Counted from the stretch's first letter, positions 34,753-43,206 are shown. The stretch is 61,416 nucleotides of DNA from an uncultured Clostridium sp. (GCA_900549235.1 URNT01000022.1:1-61416), one strand, 5' to 3'. Translations and numbers: made by a program. The notes: generated by a model from the sequence alone, not told the origin.

Positions 34753-35619
34753 ATGCTGTTTCAACAGATATTAAATGGTCTGACTAACGGCAGTCTGTAT
34801 GCGCTGATGGCAGTGGGGGTTACTATGGTATATAAATCTCTTGGTATGCTGAATTTTGCCCACGGCGATATTATGATGGTGGGGACCTTTATCACCCTGA
34901 GTATTGTGCTGGCAGGCTGTCCCTTTTATATTGCAATCCTCCTGGGGATTATCTGCGCGGCTATCCTTGGATTTTTGCTGGAACGGATCATACTGCGTAA
35001 GGTAAAATTTTCTTCCTTTGTCAATCTTCTGATTGCCACAGTAGGCGTGTCCTATGTACTAAGAAATGCGGCAATGGTTATCTGGGGAACCAGCCCCCAG
35101 CTGTTTCCCAGTATCTTTCCAGAAACTCTGATAAAGATTGGAGAATTCCGGATCACACCCCAGAGTATTGGCATTATCCTGATTTCTCTTGCAATCATAA
35201 CGGGCCTTCACTTCTTCTTTACAAAGGTGAAAATTGGAAAATGTATGCAGCTTGCCAATTCTGATCCGGAGGGAGCAGCTATGATGGGGGTTAATGTAGC
35301 CTATATGAGGTTCCTTACCTTCGGCATCAGTGCGGCGCTTGCTGCGATTGCAGGAGTAATGATTGCGCCTCTGACCTATGCCAGAGTGGATATGAGCGCT
35401 ACCATCGGAATGAAGGCGTTTGCAGCAGCAATCCTGGGCGGCATCGGAAACCTGTGGGGAGCCCTTTTAGGGGGAGTGATTCTGGGAATTGTGGAGGCGG
35501 TAGGCTCTGCCTATATCTCTACAGCCTACAGAGATGCATTTTCATTTATCATTTTATTCATTGTCCTGTTTGTAAAGCCCACGGGGCTGCTGAATAAAAA
35601 GATTGAAAACAAATTATAA
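34753..35619 (+). CDS. livH: Branched-chain-type ABC transporter permease (LivH family)
   Basis: A 288-residue polytopic permease. It contains the family motif GLTNGSLYALMAVGVTMVYK at the N-terminus, LNFAHGDIMMVG, and a late AAILGGIGNLWGALLGGVIL loop that contacts the ATPase. About eight membrane segments are visible. The ATG at 34753 follows GGAGGTG, which makes it preferable to the in-frame GTG at 34732. It pairs with the next gene (LivM type) to form the membrane channel. Confidence 0.94.
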   Translation: MLFQQILNGLTNGSLYALMAVGVTMVYKSLGMLNFAHGDIMMVGTFITLSIVLAGCPFYIAILLGIICAAILGFLLERIILRKVKFSSFVNLLIATVGVSYVLRNAAMVIWGTSPQLFPSIFPETLIKIGEFRITPQSIGIILISLAIITGLHFFFTKVKIGKCMQLANSDPEGAAMMGVNVAYMRFLTFGISAALAAIAGVMIAPLTYARVDMSATIGMKAFAAAILGGIGNLWGALLGGVILGIVEAVGSAYISTAYRDAFSFIILFIVLFVKPTGLLNKKIENKL

Positions 35620-35632
35620 AAAGGAGGACGTT

Positions 35633-36616
35633 ATGGCAGACATACATAAAAAGTCTTTCTCTATAAAGGTTCTGGTCCTGGCAGCCATCATCATTCTGAT
35701 CCCTGTGGCGACGCCTAATATGTATATTATGCAGATCATCAATATGATCGGGATTTATATTATCCTTGGACTTGGGATTAATGTGCTGACCGGATTTACA
35801 GGCCAGCTTTCCCTGGGGCAGGCAGCATTTTTCGGCATCGGAGCCTATGTAACGGCACTGATGAATACAAGAGGGGGATTTCAGTTTCTTCCCTGCCTGG
35901 CCGGTTCTATGATCGTGACCGGAGTGGTGGGAATGGTTCTTGCAATTCCGGCCCTGAAGGTAAAGGGGTCTTATCTTGCCCTTCTTACCATGGGATTTGG
36001 AGAGATCGTCCGGATCGTCATGATTAACTGGACATCCGTTACCAATGGAACTGCAGGTATTCTTGAGATTGAATGTCCGGTTATCTTTGGATTTGCCTTT
36101 GATTCCCTGAAAAAATTTTATTTTCTTATTATGGTCTTTGTGATCCTGGGGCTTATGTATGAGGATATTCTGATACGGACCCGGACCGGCCGGGCTTTTA
36201 TTGCGATCCGGGAGGACAATGAGGCGGCAGAGCTGACCGGGATCAATGTGACTGCCTACAAAATCAGGGCCTTTGTCCTAAGTGCGGTTTACTCCGGAAT
36301 CGGAGGCTGCCTTTATGCCATGATGATCCGGTACGTGAGTCCTGATACATTTGTAAGCAATACCTCAAGCATTATTCTCTGGACTGCCATTGTAGGAGGT
36401 TTTGGTACGGTTATGGGGCCGGTTTTCGGAGGGATCATCATGCAGGTTCTGCCGGAGCTTCTGCGTTTTTTAGGGGACTGGAGACTGGTTGTATACGGTC
36501 TGATCCTTTTGATTGTGATTCTGCGGTTCCCAGGTGGAATTTATCCTTATCTTGAGCAGTTTTTGATGCGGACGAAAAAGCAGTTGAAAAGGGGTGAGGT
36601 CAATGGCGATTCTTGA
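35633..36616 (+). CDS. livM: Branched-chain-type ABC transporter permease (LivM family)
   Basis: A 327-residue polytopic permease. GLGINVLTGFTGQLSLGQAA with FFGIGAYV, and the late loop IVGGFGTVMGPVFGGIIM, are LivM landmarks. The motif RTRTGRAFIAIREDNEAAEL is the cytoplasmic coupling segment. The ATG at 35633 follows AAGGAGG; the upstream in-frame codon at 35603 would overlap the previous gene and lacks a site. The end overlaps the next ATPase gene by 14 bases. Confidence 0.94.
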   Translation: MADIHKKSFSIKVLVLAAIIILIPVATPNMYIMQIINMIGIYIILGLGINVLTGFTGQLSLGQAAFFGIGAYVTALMNTRGGFQFLPCLAGSMIVTGVVGMVLAIPALKVKGSYLALLTMGFGEIVRIVMINWTSVTNGTAGILEIECPVIFGFAFDSLKKFYFLIMVFVILGLMYEDILIRTRTGRAFIAIREDNEAAELTGINVTAYKIRAFVLSAVYSGIGGCLYAMMIRYVSPDTFVSNTSSIILWTAIVGGFGTVMGPVFGGIIMQVLPELLRFLGDWRLVVYGLILLIVILRFPGGIYPYLEQFLMRTKKQLKRGEVNGDS

Positions 36617-37370
36617 ATTAAAGGACGTGACAAAACGATTTGGAGGTCTGACTGCGGTAGACGGAGTCAGTCTGAAAGTAGAGGAAAACCAGATCTGCGC
36701 CCTGATCGGACCAAACGGTGCGGGAAAAACAACCGTTTTTAATATGATTACCGGCGCTTATCAGGTGACAACCGGAGAGGTGCGCTTCTGCGGAGAAAGT
36801 ATCTGCGGAAAGAAGCCCCATGACATCGTGAAAAAGGGAATTGCAAGAACCTTCCAGAATATCCGCCTGTTCCGGTCAGCAACGGTTCTGGAAAATGTAA
36901 TGACCGGCTTCCATTGTAAAACAAAAACAGGGATGTTTAACGTGATCTTCCGGTTCCGGGCGTGCCAGAAGGAGGAGCAGGAAACCAGGAGGAAGGCTTT
37001 GGAGATTCTGCGCTTTCTTGGACTGGAGGAAGTAAAGGATCTGGAGGCAGGGAATATCCCTTACGGCCATCAGCGGCTTCTGGAAATCGGGCGTGCCCTT
37101 GCAGCTTCTCCCAGACTCCTTCTGCTGGATGAGCCGGCTGCAGGTATGAATTCCCAGGAGAAGAAGGAACTGGTAAATACAATCCGAAAGATCAGAGATA
37201 CCTATCATCTGGCTGTACTGCTGGTAGAACATGATATGGAGCTGGTTATGGGGATTTCCGAAAATATTACAGTCATTAATTTCGGCCGCAGGATTGCAGA
37301 CGGAACCGCTCAGGAAATCCAGAGCAACCAGGATGTGATCGAGGCATATCTGGGAAGGAGTGAGGATTAA
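36603..37370 (+). CDS. livG: Branched-chain-type ABC transporter ATPase (LivG family)
   Basis: A 255-residue ATPase. Walker A is GPNGAGKTT, and the LivG-typical ARTFQNIRLF follows. The stretch NIPYGHQRLLEIGRAL replaces the usual LSGGQ signature, as is normal in this family, and Walker B is LLLLDEPAAGMN. The ATG at 36603 follows GGGGTGAGG and lies within the end of livM. Together with LivF it forms the ATPase pair of the importer. Confidence 0.94.
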   Translation: MAILELKDVTKRFGGLTAVDGVSLKVEENQICALIGPNGAGKTTVFNMITGAYQVTTGEVRFCGESICGKKPHDIVKKGIARTFQNIRLFRSATVLENVMTGFHCKTKTGMFNVIFRFRACQKEEQETRRKALEILRFLGLEEVKDLEAGNIPYGHQRLLEIGRALAASPRLLLLDEPAAGMNSQEKKELVNTIRKIRDTYHLAVLLVEHDMELVMGISENITVINFGRRIADGTAQEIQSNQDVIEAYLGRSED

Positions 37371-37371
37371 T

Positions 37372-38100
37372 ATGGCGGAGACAATGTTAAGGATCACGGA
37401 TCTGGTTTCTTCCTACGGACATATTAAAGCCTTAAAGGGGATCAGCCTGGAAATCCAAAAGGGAGAGATTGTGTCCCTGCTGGGAGCCAACGGCGCAGGA
37501 AAATCGACTCTTATGAAGTCTATCCTGGGTATGGTAAGGACTGAAGGCGGGAGTATCCAGTTTAAAGGGCAGGAGCTGATCGGAAAAAAGAGCCATGAGA
37601 TCGTTCCTATGGGAATTTCCCTCGTTCCTGAGGGGAGAAAGATTTTTATCGACGTGTCAGTAGAGGAGAATCTGAAAATAGGAACCTTTTTCAGAAAGCG
37701 CCATCCGGCCAGAGATAAGGAGCTTCAGGATATGGTATACCAGATATTTCCCAGGCTGTATGAAAGAAGGTCTCAGCTGGGGGGAACTCTGTCCGGCGGT
37801 GAGCAGCAGATGCTGGCGGTGGGAAGAGCTATTATGTCAGATCCGCAGCTGCTTATGCTGGATGAGCCCTCTATGGGCCTGGCGCCTCTGGTAATCGCAG
37901 AGGTATTTCATGTAATTAAAAAGGTAAATGAAATGGGGATTACCGTACTTCTGGTAGAGCAGAACGCAAAAATGGCCCTGAAAATAAGTGACAGAGCTTA
38001 TCTCATGAATACAGGACAGATCGTGATCAGCGGAACAGGGGAGGAGTTCCTCCAGGGGGATGTTCTGGCCAGTGTTTATCTTGGCGGAAAGAAGGGATGA
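37372..38100 (+). CDS. livF: Branched-chain-type ABC transporter ATPase (LivF family)
   Basis: A 242-residue ATPase. Walker A is GANGAGKST, the signature is LSGGEQQML, and Walker B is LLMLDEPSMGLAP; the last is a LivF hallmark. LVPEGRKIF is also characteristic of this subfamily. It begins one base after the livG stop codon, with GAAGGAGTGAGG upstream. The stop overlaps the next start as ATGA, so the AroE-like dehydrogenase is translationally coupled to the transporter. Confidence 0.94.
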   Translation: MAETMLRITDLVSSYGHIKALKGISLEIQKGEIVSLLGANGAGKSTLMKSILGMVRTEGGSIQFKGQELIGKKSHEIVPMGISLVPEGRKIFIDVSVEENLKIGTFFRKRHPARDKELQDMVYQIFPRLYERRSQLGGTLSGGEQQMLAVGRAIMSDPQLLMLDEPSMGLAPLVIAEVFHVIKKVNEMGITVLLVEQNAKMALKISDRAYLMNTGQIVISGTGEEFLQGDVLASVYLGGKKG

Positions 38101-39002
38101 AAATGCAATTAGAAAATGTAAAGCTGAATCTGGATACAGAGCTTGTGCTGAATGTGGGAGATCCCATTGGAAAAACCAATGCCCCCCGCTGCTATAACAA
38201 GCTGTTTGAACGACTGGATATGAATGCCATTATGCTGCCCTGTGAGATAAAAAAAGGGCAGCTGCCAGAATTTCTTCATGCCTGCCGCCTGATGGGGATT
38301 CATTATATCTGCCCCACCATGCCTCATAAGGGGGATTTTGTTGATCTTCTGGATGATGTAGATGAAACCTCCAGGCTGTTCCACTCTGTCAATGCCATCC
38401 GTCTGGATGAAAACGGAAGCCACGGAGCGGGAATGGACGGAAAAGGCGCGGTGCAGGCTATGCTGGATGCGGGTGTCAGCCTGGAAGGCATAGACGTTCT
38501 GATTTACGGTGCAGGAGGCATCAGTGGAGTAGCTGCATACGAATTATCCAGACAAAAGGTAAGAAAGATCTACATAGCAAACAGAACCAGAGAAAATGCA
38601 GAAAAAATAGCAGATATATTAAGAGCCCATTCCGATACAGAGGCGGAGGTGATTGGAACCGATCCTGAGTCTCTGGATCAGGCGGCACAGCAGTGCCGGC
38701 TCTTTGCCAATCTGACTCCTCTTGGGATGAAGGGATATGGCCAGAGCTTTGAATATCTGGGATTTATTGACCGGATGCCTGAAACAGCCGCTGTATTTGA
38801 CTGTGTGATCAATCCGCCTGAAACAGAGGTAATCGCCGCAGCGAAACGGAAGGGCTTAAAGACGGTGCCTGGCATGAAGATGCTGGTGGCGCAGATGGAT
38901 GTGATTTTTGAGTTTATGTTTGGCAGAAGGATTACACAGGAGGATCAACAGGCCTGTATTGAGGAACTGTGCAGTTATCTGCAGGTTCCCACTGAAATTT
39001 GA
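38097..39002 (+). CDS. Shikimate dehydrogenase-like (AroE fold) oxidoreductase with altered substrate site
   Basis: A 301-residue two-domain protein of the AroE/quinate dehydrogenase fold. The catalytic lysine is kept (TMPHK, K78), as are the N in VNA (N99), the D in MDGKG (D114) and the nucleotide loop GAGGISG (138-144). The N-terminal SxS pair that holds the shikimate carboxylate (normally HSxSP) is replaced by KTNAP at residues 26-30. Shikimate itself is therefore an unlikely substrate. It sits inside a transport operon rather than an aromatic amino acid operon. It probably oxidises or reduces the imported compound or an intermediate. A second ATG at 38103 is an alternative start. Confidence 0.8.
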   Translation: MKMQLENVKLNLDTELVLNVGDPIGKTNAPRCYNKLFERLDMNAIMLPCEIKKGQLPEFLHACRLMGIHYICPTMPHKGDFVDLLDDVDETSRLFHSVNAIRLDENGSHGAGMDGKGAVQAMLDAGVSLEGIDVLIYGAGGISGVAAYELSRQKVRKIYIANRTRENAEKIADILRAHSDTEAEVIGTDPESLDQAAQQCRLFANLTPLGMKGYGQSFEYLGFIDRMPETAAVFDCVINPPETEVIAAAKRKGLKTVPGMKMLVAQMDVIFEFMFGRRITQEDQQACIEELCSYLQVPTEI

Positions 39003-39050
39003 AATTAGTCAGGGCAGCAGAGAAACGGTCCCTGAAGTCAGGAGCAGAAA

Positions 39051-39296
39051 ATGACACTTGAAAATGTATCAAATATTGTAGGATTGTTTAATGTGATCAA
39101 CAGCTGTAAAGGAAAGGTAGAACTGGTATCAGAGGAAGGAGACCGGATTAATCTTAAATCCAGACTGGCCCAGTATCTGGCTCTGGCCGGAGCGTTTTCA
39201 CAGGGCTATGTCAGAACCCTTAAGCTGCAGGTTGATGACCCCGAGGATAGGGAGAAAATTCTGGAATTTGTTGTAAGCGGGGAGTCTCTGCAGTAA
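39051..39296 (+). CDS. HPr-like small protein without catalytic histidine (second copy in window)
   Basis: An 81-residue protein at the end of the LacI-controlled operon. KVELVSEEGDRINLKSRLAQ, GYVRTLKLQVDDPEDREK and ILEFV follow the strand-helix-strand-helix pattern of HPr. The usual GLHARPA histidine loop is absent (the N-terminus reads NIVGLFNVINSC), so it cannot take part in the phosphotransferase relay. A good AGGAG site precedes the ATG. It resembles the 82-residue protein at 23635 in length, fold pattern and missing histidine. The role is unknown; the fold call is inferred. Confidence 0.58.
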   Translation: MTLENVSNIVGLFNVINSCKGKVELVSEEGDRINLKSRLAQYLALAGAFSQGYVRTLKLQVDDPEDREKILEFVVSGESLQ

Positions 39297-39316
39297 GTCC
39301 GGCGTACTTCTTCATC

Positions 39317-39345
39317 TGGACAAACCGCCCCAAATTTGCTATAGT
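39317..39345 (+). promoter_or_regulatory. Promoter of the cyclophilin gene
   Basis: TGGACA at 39317-39322 and TATAGT at 39340-39345 are 17 bases apart, followed by an AAGGAG site and the ATG at 39384. Confidence 0.55.
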
Positions 39346-39383
39346 AAAACCAACCAAATCCAACAAACAAGGAGACAGATACT

Positions 39384-39902
39384 ATGACAAATCCAGTAGT
39401 GACCATCACCATGGAAAACGGCGATGTGATGAAGGCTGAATTATACCCGGAGATTGCGCCGAACACAGTGAACAATTTTATCAGCCTGGTTAATCAGGGC
39501 TATTATGACGGACTTATTTTCCACCGTGTGATCCGGGGCTTTATGATCCAGGGCGGCTGTCCTCAGGGAACGGGCATGGGCGGCCCGGGCTATACGGTTA
39601 AGGGTGAGTTTTCCCAGAATGGCGTGAAAAATGACTTAAAGCACACCGAGGGCGTTCTCTCTATGGCAAGAGCCATGCATCCTGATTCCGCAGGCTCCCA
39701 GTTCTTTATTATGCACAAGGCAGCGCCTCACTTAGACGGCGCTTATGCGGCATTCGGCAAGGTGACAGAGGGCATGGATATTGTGAACAAGATTGCAGAA
39801 GTGCAGACCGATTACAATGACCGCCCATTAAGCGAGCAGAGAATCCAGTCCATGACCGTAGAGACCTTTGGCCAGGAGTATTCAGAGCCGGAGAAGTGCT
39901 GA
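39384..39902 (+). CDS. Cyclophilin-type peptidyl-prolyl cis-trans isomerase
   Basis: A 172-residue cytosolic cyclophilin that speeds proline isomerisation during folding. FHRVIRGFMIQGGCPQGTG includes the catalytic arginine, and GVLSMARAMHPDSAGSQFFI holds the Q/F of the active site. The Trp found in cyclosporin-sensitive forms is not evident. It has no signal peptide. The gene has its own promoter and is followed closely by a GNAT gene (start at 39904, directly after the stop). Confidence 0.95.
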   Translation: MTNPVVTITMENGDVMKAELYPEIAPNTVNNFISLVNQGYYDGLIFHRVIRGFMIQGGCPQGTGMGGPGYTVKGEFSQNGVKNDLKHTEGVLSMARAMHPDSAGSQFFIMHKAAPHLDGAYAAFGKVTEGMDIVNKIAEVQTDYNDRPLSEQRIQSMTVETFGQEYSEPEKC

Positions 39903-39903
39903 G

Positions 39904-40635
39904 ATGAAAATTGAACGGAGTATCCGAACAGGAGGAAGGCTTTGCCGGATCCTCCTGTCAGATGAACCTCAGGCCCTTTTGGAGGCATATGCTTCCGGAA
40001 GGGCCGTTGTTGGTGTAGAGGCAGGAGGGGATCCCTGGCGGTTTAAGGGGATCCCCTATGTGATCCCGGAATTTAAGGACGGAGAGGACTGGCTGCTGGA
40101 GCGGATCCTGCGCAGGCATCTGGGGCTTCCCTGGATTATCACATCCACAGACCGCCTTCTGATCCGGGAGCTGGTTCCCTCAGACGTTTTCAGGATAACA
40201 GAGCCGGTGGATCCCATTTTTTCTAATACTGCTCGTTTAACCGACTATATAAAGAATCAGTACGGCTTTTACGAATACGGCATCTGGGCGCTGGTACGCA
40301 GGGAGGATGGAGCCCTGGCCGGTCTTGGGGGTCTTAAAAACCCGGAGCTACCCCAGGAACTCTGGCACTGTCTGACACCTGAAAGAACCTGGCTGGAGCT
40401 TGGCTATCATATCTTTACCCCCTGGAGGCGGCGGGGCTATGCCTCTGAGGCAGCCCAGGCCATCTGCGCCTACAGCCATGAGGAACTGTCTGCCTGCACC
40501 TGCGCCCTGATCCGGGCAGAAAACAATGCCTCCCGCCAGGTGGCAGAAGGCATTGGAATGAAGCTTATGAGACCGGAAGGTCAAAAAGAACTCTCAGCAG
40601 ATTCAGAACATCTTCTGTATGTGAGGTGCTGCTGA
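39904..40635 (+). CDS. GNAT-family acetyltransferase with extra N-terminal domain
   Basis: A 243-residue protein. From about residue 82 it shows a RimJ-like GNAT domain: RLLIRELVPSD, LELGYHIFTPWRRRGYASEA with the acetyl-CoA loop RRRGYA, and late ENNASRQVAEGIGM. The first 80 residues form a separate domain (DPWRFKGIPYVIPEF, LRRHLGLPW) seen in some clostridial acetyltransferases and of unknown role. The ATG at 39904 lies directly after the cyclophilin stop. The 3' end overlaps the convergent minus-strand gene by 71 bases, so the two coding tails share DNA. Confidence 0.82.
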   Translation: MKIERSIRTGGRLCRILLSDEPQALLEAYASGRAVVGVEAGGDPWRFKGIPYVIPEFKDGEDWLLERILRRHLGLPWIITSTDRLLIRELVPSDVFRITEPVDPIFSNTARLTDYIKNQYGFYEYGIWALVRREDGALAGLGGLKNPELPQELWHCLTPERTWLELGYHIFTPWRRRGYASEAAQAICAYSHEELSACTCALIRAENNASRQVAEGIGMKLMRPEGQKELSADSEHLLYVRCC

Positions 40636-41248
40636 TCACCCCAAGGTAAGGCGGATCCATCCGGATCCCTGTTTCTTCCATAAAAGAAGTGCCCTCCAGG
40701 GATACAGCAGCTGCAACTTCCTGGCCGGACTCATCTACAGAATAAAGCAGGTAGGGCTCTGCCTTCTCATACAGATCCTCCGGCAGAAGATCTCTCAGAT
40801 CCGCAAATGCGGACAGGGAGGAAAAATGATCCACAGCCTCCTGATCGGTGATCATAACATCTAGTGAGTGGCTGGCTACCAGGGCAGAGATCTTTGCCAG
40901 GCTTGCATAGGCATACTGGGACATGGACTCCTCCTCAAAGGAGGCAAACAGCCCTTCATTGATCTCCAGGATGTCCTTCTTCCCGTAGCCAAGTTCCTGG
41001 CGGATCTGCGCCTTAAAGGCCTCTGTGTCGGCTGTTCCGCCAGAGCTGTCATTGATCACCGCGATGGAAAGCCTGGTGGTGAAGGTCTGGCGGTACAGGA
41101 TATTTCCGACCATGGCAAACAAACCGATGATCAGAAGGATAATGAGGATATGAAATTTGTAATATTCCCATATGTACCACAGCTTGTCCTTAAAGGACAT
41201 ATGGGAGAGCTTCTCAAGCTCTGTCCGTGTGTGTTCTTTTAAATTCAT
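40565..41248 (-). CDS. Single-pass membrane protein of unknown function
   Basis: A 227-residue protein. A polar, charged N-terminus (NLKEHTRTELEKLSHMSFKD) precedes one membrane segment at about residues 32-51. An outer domain follows with no motif I recognise; it includes SIAVINDSSGG and SLDVMITDQEAVDHF, reminiscent of a binding-protein-like fold. The ATG at 41248 follows AAAAGGAA; a longer frame upstream is not supported. Its 3' end overlaps the convergent GNAT gene by 71 bases. It is divergent from the DUF624 gene at 41414. Confidence 0.75.
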   Translation of the reverse strand: MNLKEHTRTELEKLSHMSFKDKLWYIWEYYKFHILIILLIIGLFAMVGNILYRQTFTTRLSIAVINDSSGGTADTEAFKAQIRQELGYGKKDILEINEGLFASFEEESMSQYAYASLAKISALVASHSLDVMITDQEAVDHFSSLSAFADLRDLLPEDLYEKAEPYLLYSVDESGQEVAAAVSLEGTSFMEETGIRMDPPYLGVISSTSHTEDVLNLLRVLFDLPVS

Positions 41249-41342
41249 ATGACCGGTTCCTTTTCTGTTTGATCTGCCCATTATTATATCATATATTTCC
41301 CCGGCTTTGTGAGAAAATTTTGTGAACCCTGCCCCAGCCCCT

Positions 41343-41370
41343 TTGCAACAGGCTCTCAATATGGTACAAT
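41343..41370 (+). promoter_or_regulatory. Promoter of the DUF624 gene
   Basis: TTGCAA at 41343-41348 and TACAAT at 41365-41370 are 16 bases apart. A minus-strand TATAAT at 41283-41288 may serve the divergent membrane protein gene. Confidence 0.5.
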
Positions 41371-41413
41371 ATCCCTCAGGACATCAAGTATAGAACGAAA
41401 GAAGAGGTTGTAT

Positions 41414-42145
41414 ATGTTACAGGGTATATTTAACTATGATAATCCGGTGTGGAGATTTATCGGAAAGCTGGGGGATCTGATCCTTTTAAATGTTCTTTGG
41501 ATCATCTGCTCCATCCCTATTTTTACCATAGGCGCCTCCACCACAGCCGTTTACTATGTGACCATGAAGCTGTCAAGGGATGAGGACGATTCTGCTATCC
41601 GGGGATTTTTCCGCTCCTTTAAGGAGAATTTTAAGCAGGCAACTATCATCTGGCTGATTCTTCTGGTGGCAGGGGGGCTTCTGGCCTTTGATTTCTGGTT
41701 TGTATTTACCGGGAAAATGGCGGTATCAGGTACCTTAAAGCTGATTCTCAACGCGGTATTCGGAGGTATTATCCTGATCTACCTGTTCATTTCCACCTAT
41801 GTATTTCCTCTGCAGGCGCGCTTTTACAATCCGGTTAAGCGCACTCTGTTCAACGCGTTTTTTATGTCTGTGCGCCATCTGCTCCAGACCATCGGCATTA
41901 TAGCCATTGACGCCGCAGTGGCGGTGGGATCTTATTTCTCTCTGTTTTTGTTCCCGCAGATGTTCCTTCTGCTGGTGCTGTTTGGGATGCCGCTGATCGC
42001 GTTTATCAATTCCTACTTCTTTACCGCTATTTTTAAGAAATATATCCCCAAGGAGGAAGAAGTACAGGACCGGGACGTGATTCCCCTGTTTGACGAAGAA
42101 AGCAGCGACGTGGAGGAAGCGATAAAAAGTCTTAAAAATCAATAA
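41414..42145 (+). CDS. DUF624/YesL-family membrane protein
   Basis: A 243-residue polytopic membrane protein of the YesL family. The start MLQGIFNYDNPVWRFIGKLG, with LNVLWIICSIPIFTIGASTTA, is characteristic, and five or six membrane segments follow. YesL proteins often accompany sugar-transport systems in Firmicutes but have no established activity; here none is adjacent. The ATG at 41414 follows AAGAGGTTG. The acidic C-terminal tail (EEVQDRDVIPLFDEESSDVE) is cytoplasmic. A strong terminator follows. Confidence 0.88.
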   Translation: MLQGIFNYDNPVWRFIGKLGDLILLNVLWIICSIPIFTIGASTTAVYYVTMKLSRDEDDSAIRGFFRSFKENFKQATIIWLILLVAGGLLAFDFWFVFTGKMAVSGTLKLILNAVFGGIILIYLFISTYVFPLQARFYNPVKRTLFNAFFMSVRHLLQTIGIIAIDAAVAVGSYFSLFLFPQMFLLLVLFGMPLIAFINSYFFTAIFKKYIPKEEEVQDRDVIPLFDEESSDVEEAIKSLKNQ

Positions 42146-42159
42146 TAGAAAAGGGCTTG

Positions 42160-42198
42160 AGCCGACAGTTTTTACAAAACTGCCGGCTTTTGTTATTT
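42160..42198 (+). terminator. Rho-independent terminator
   Basis: AGCCG and CAGTTTT (42160-42172) pair with AAAACTG and CGGCT (42176-42188), with one internal mismatch and a three-base loop, followed by a T-rich tail. Confidence 0.88.
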
Positions 42199-42203
42199 TC
42201 CTC

Positions 42204-42234
42204 TTGAAAAACATGAAAAAGTATTGTATACAAT
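42204..42234 (+). promoter_or_regulatory. ispE-gntR promoter with a palindromic GntR-type site over the -10 box
   Basis: TTGAAA at 42204-42209 and TATACA at 42227-42232 are 17 bases apart. The perfect palindrome ATTGTATACAAT (42223-42234) covers the -10 box and contains TTGTATACAA, close to the GT(N)AC core of GntR-family operators. A FadR-type gene is second in this operon, so autorepression is plausible. Confidence 0.65.
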
Positions 42235-42291
42235 GTTATGTATTATAAAAACAGAAATACAAACAATATACATAAAGGGGGAACGACAGGT

Positions 42292-43206
42292 ATGCTCACA
42301 CATTTGCGCTTAAAAGCCTATGGTAAGATCAATTTGGCCCTGGATGTTCTGGGGCGCCGTGAGGATGGCTATCATGAGGTCCGCATGATCATGCAGACCG
42401 TAGGGCTCCACGACCGGATCGACATCTACCGCAGGCCGGAGCCGGGGATAAAGATCCGGACGAATCTGTTCTATCTGCCGGATAATGAGCAGAATCTTGC
42501 CTACAAGGCGGCTCATATCCTGATGGAGGAGTTCGGCATCCGGGAGGGTGTGTCCATTAACCTGAGAAAATTCATTCCAGTATCAGCGGGGATGGCGGGA
42601 GGCAGCGCTGACGCGGCGGCCGTTCTGTTTGGGATCAACAAAATGTTCGGACTGGGACTTGGCATGAAGGAGCTGATGGAGCGGGGGGTAAAGCTGGGAG
42701 CGGATATTCCCTACTGCCTTTTAAGGGGAACCGCTCTTTCGGAGGGGATCGGAGAGAAGCTGACCACTCTGCCGCCTCTGCCCCAGTGCCAGGTTCTGAT
42801 CGCCAAGCCGGGGATCAGCGTATCCACCAAAACAGTCTATGAAAAGCTGGATTCTATGAAGCTGAGGCCGGAGGATCATCCTGACATCGACGGTATGATT
42901 GAGGCTATCCGCCGCCATGATCTGATGGAGGTGTCTGAGAAGTTTGGAAATGTGCTGGAGCTTGTGACAGCAGGCGCCTATCCGGTGATCGGCCAGATCG
43001 AGCAGGTGATGAAGGACTACGGTGCGGTCAATGCCATGATGAGCGGCAGCGGCCCTACGGTATTCGGACTCTTTTCCAATCCGGCGGCCGCCCGGGAGGC
43101 CTATGAGGCTCTGCGCTTCGGACGCGAGTCCTCTCTCGCAAAGCAGGTATATCTTACGAGCTTTTTTAATATAAACCGAAACACACAGGAAAGGAAGCAG
43201 GGATGA
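42292..43206 (+). CDS. ispE: 4-diphosphocytidyl-2-C-methyl-D-erythritol kinase
   Basis: GHMP kinase of 304 residues, the fourth enzyme of the MEP isoprenoid pathway, supplying precursors such as undecaprenyl phosphate. KAYGKINLALDVLGRREDGY is the diagnostic N-terminus, PVSAGMAGGSADAAAVLFG the ATP loop, and NAMMSGSGPTVFGLF the third GHMP motif. The ATG at 42292 gives the standard N-terminus; the upstream in-frame ATG at 42238 lies in the leader next to the promoter. Its end overlaps the following gntR gene by 4 bases. Confidence 0.96.
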   Translation: MLTHLRLKAYGKINLALDVLGRREDGYHEVRMIMQTVGLHDRIDIYRRPEPGIKIRTNLFYLPDNEQNLAYKAAHILMEEFGIREGVSINLRKFIPVSAGMAGGSADAAAVLFGINKMFGLGLGMKELMERGVKLGADIPYCLLRGTALSEGIGEKLTTLPPLPQCQVLIAKPGISVSTKTVYEKLDSMKLRPEDHPDIDGMIEAIRRHDLMEVSEKFGNVLELVTAGAYPVIGQIEQVMKDYGAVNAMMSGSGPTVFGLFSNPAAAREAYEALRFGRESSLAKQVYLTSFFNINRNTQERKQG

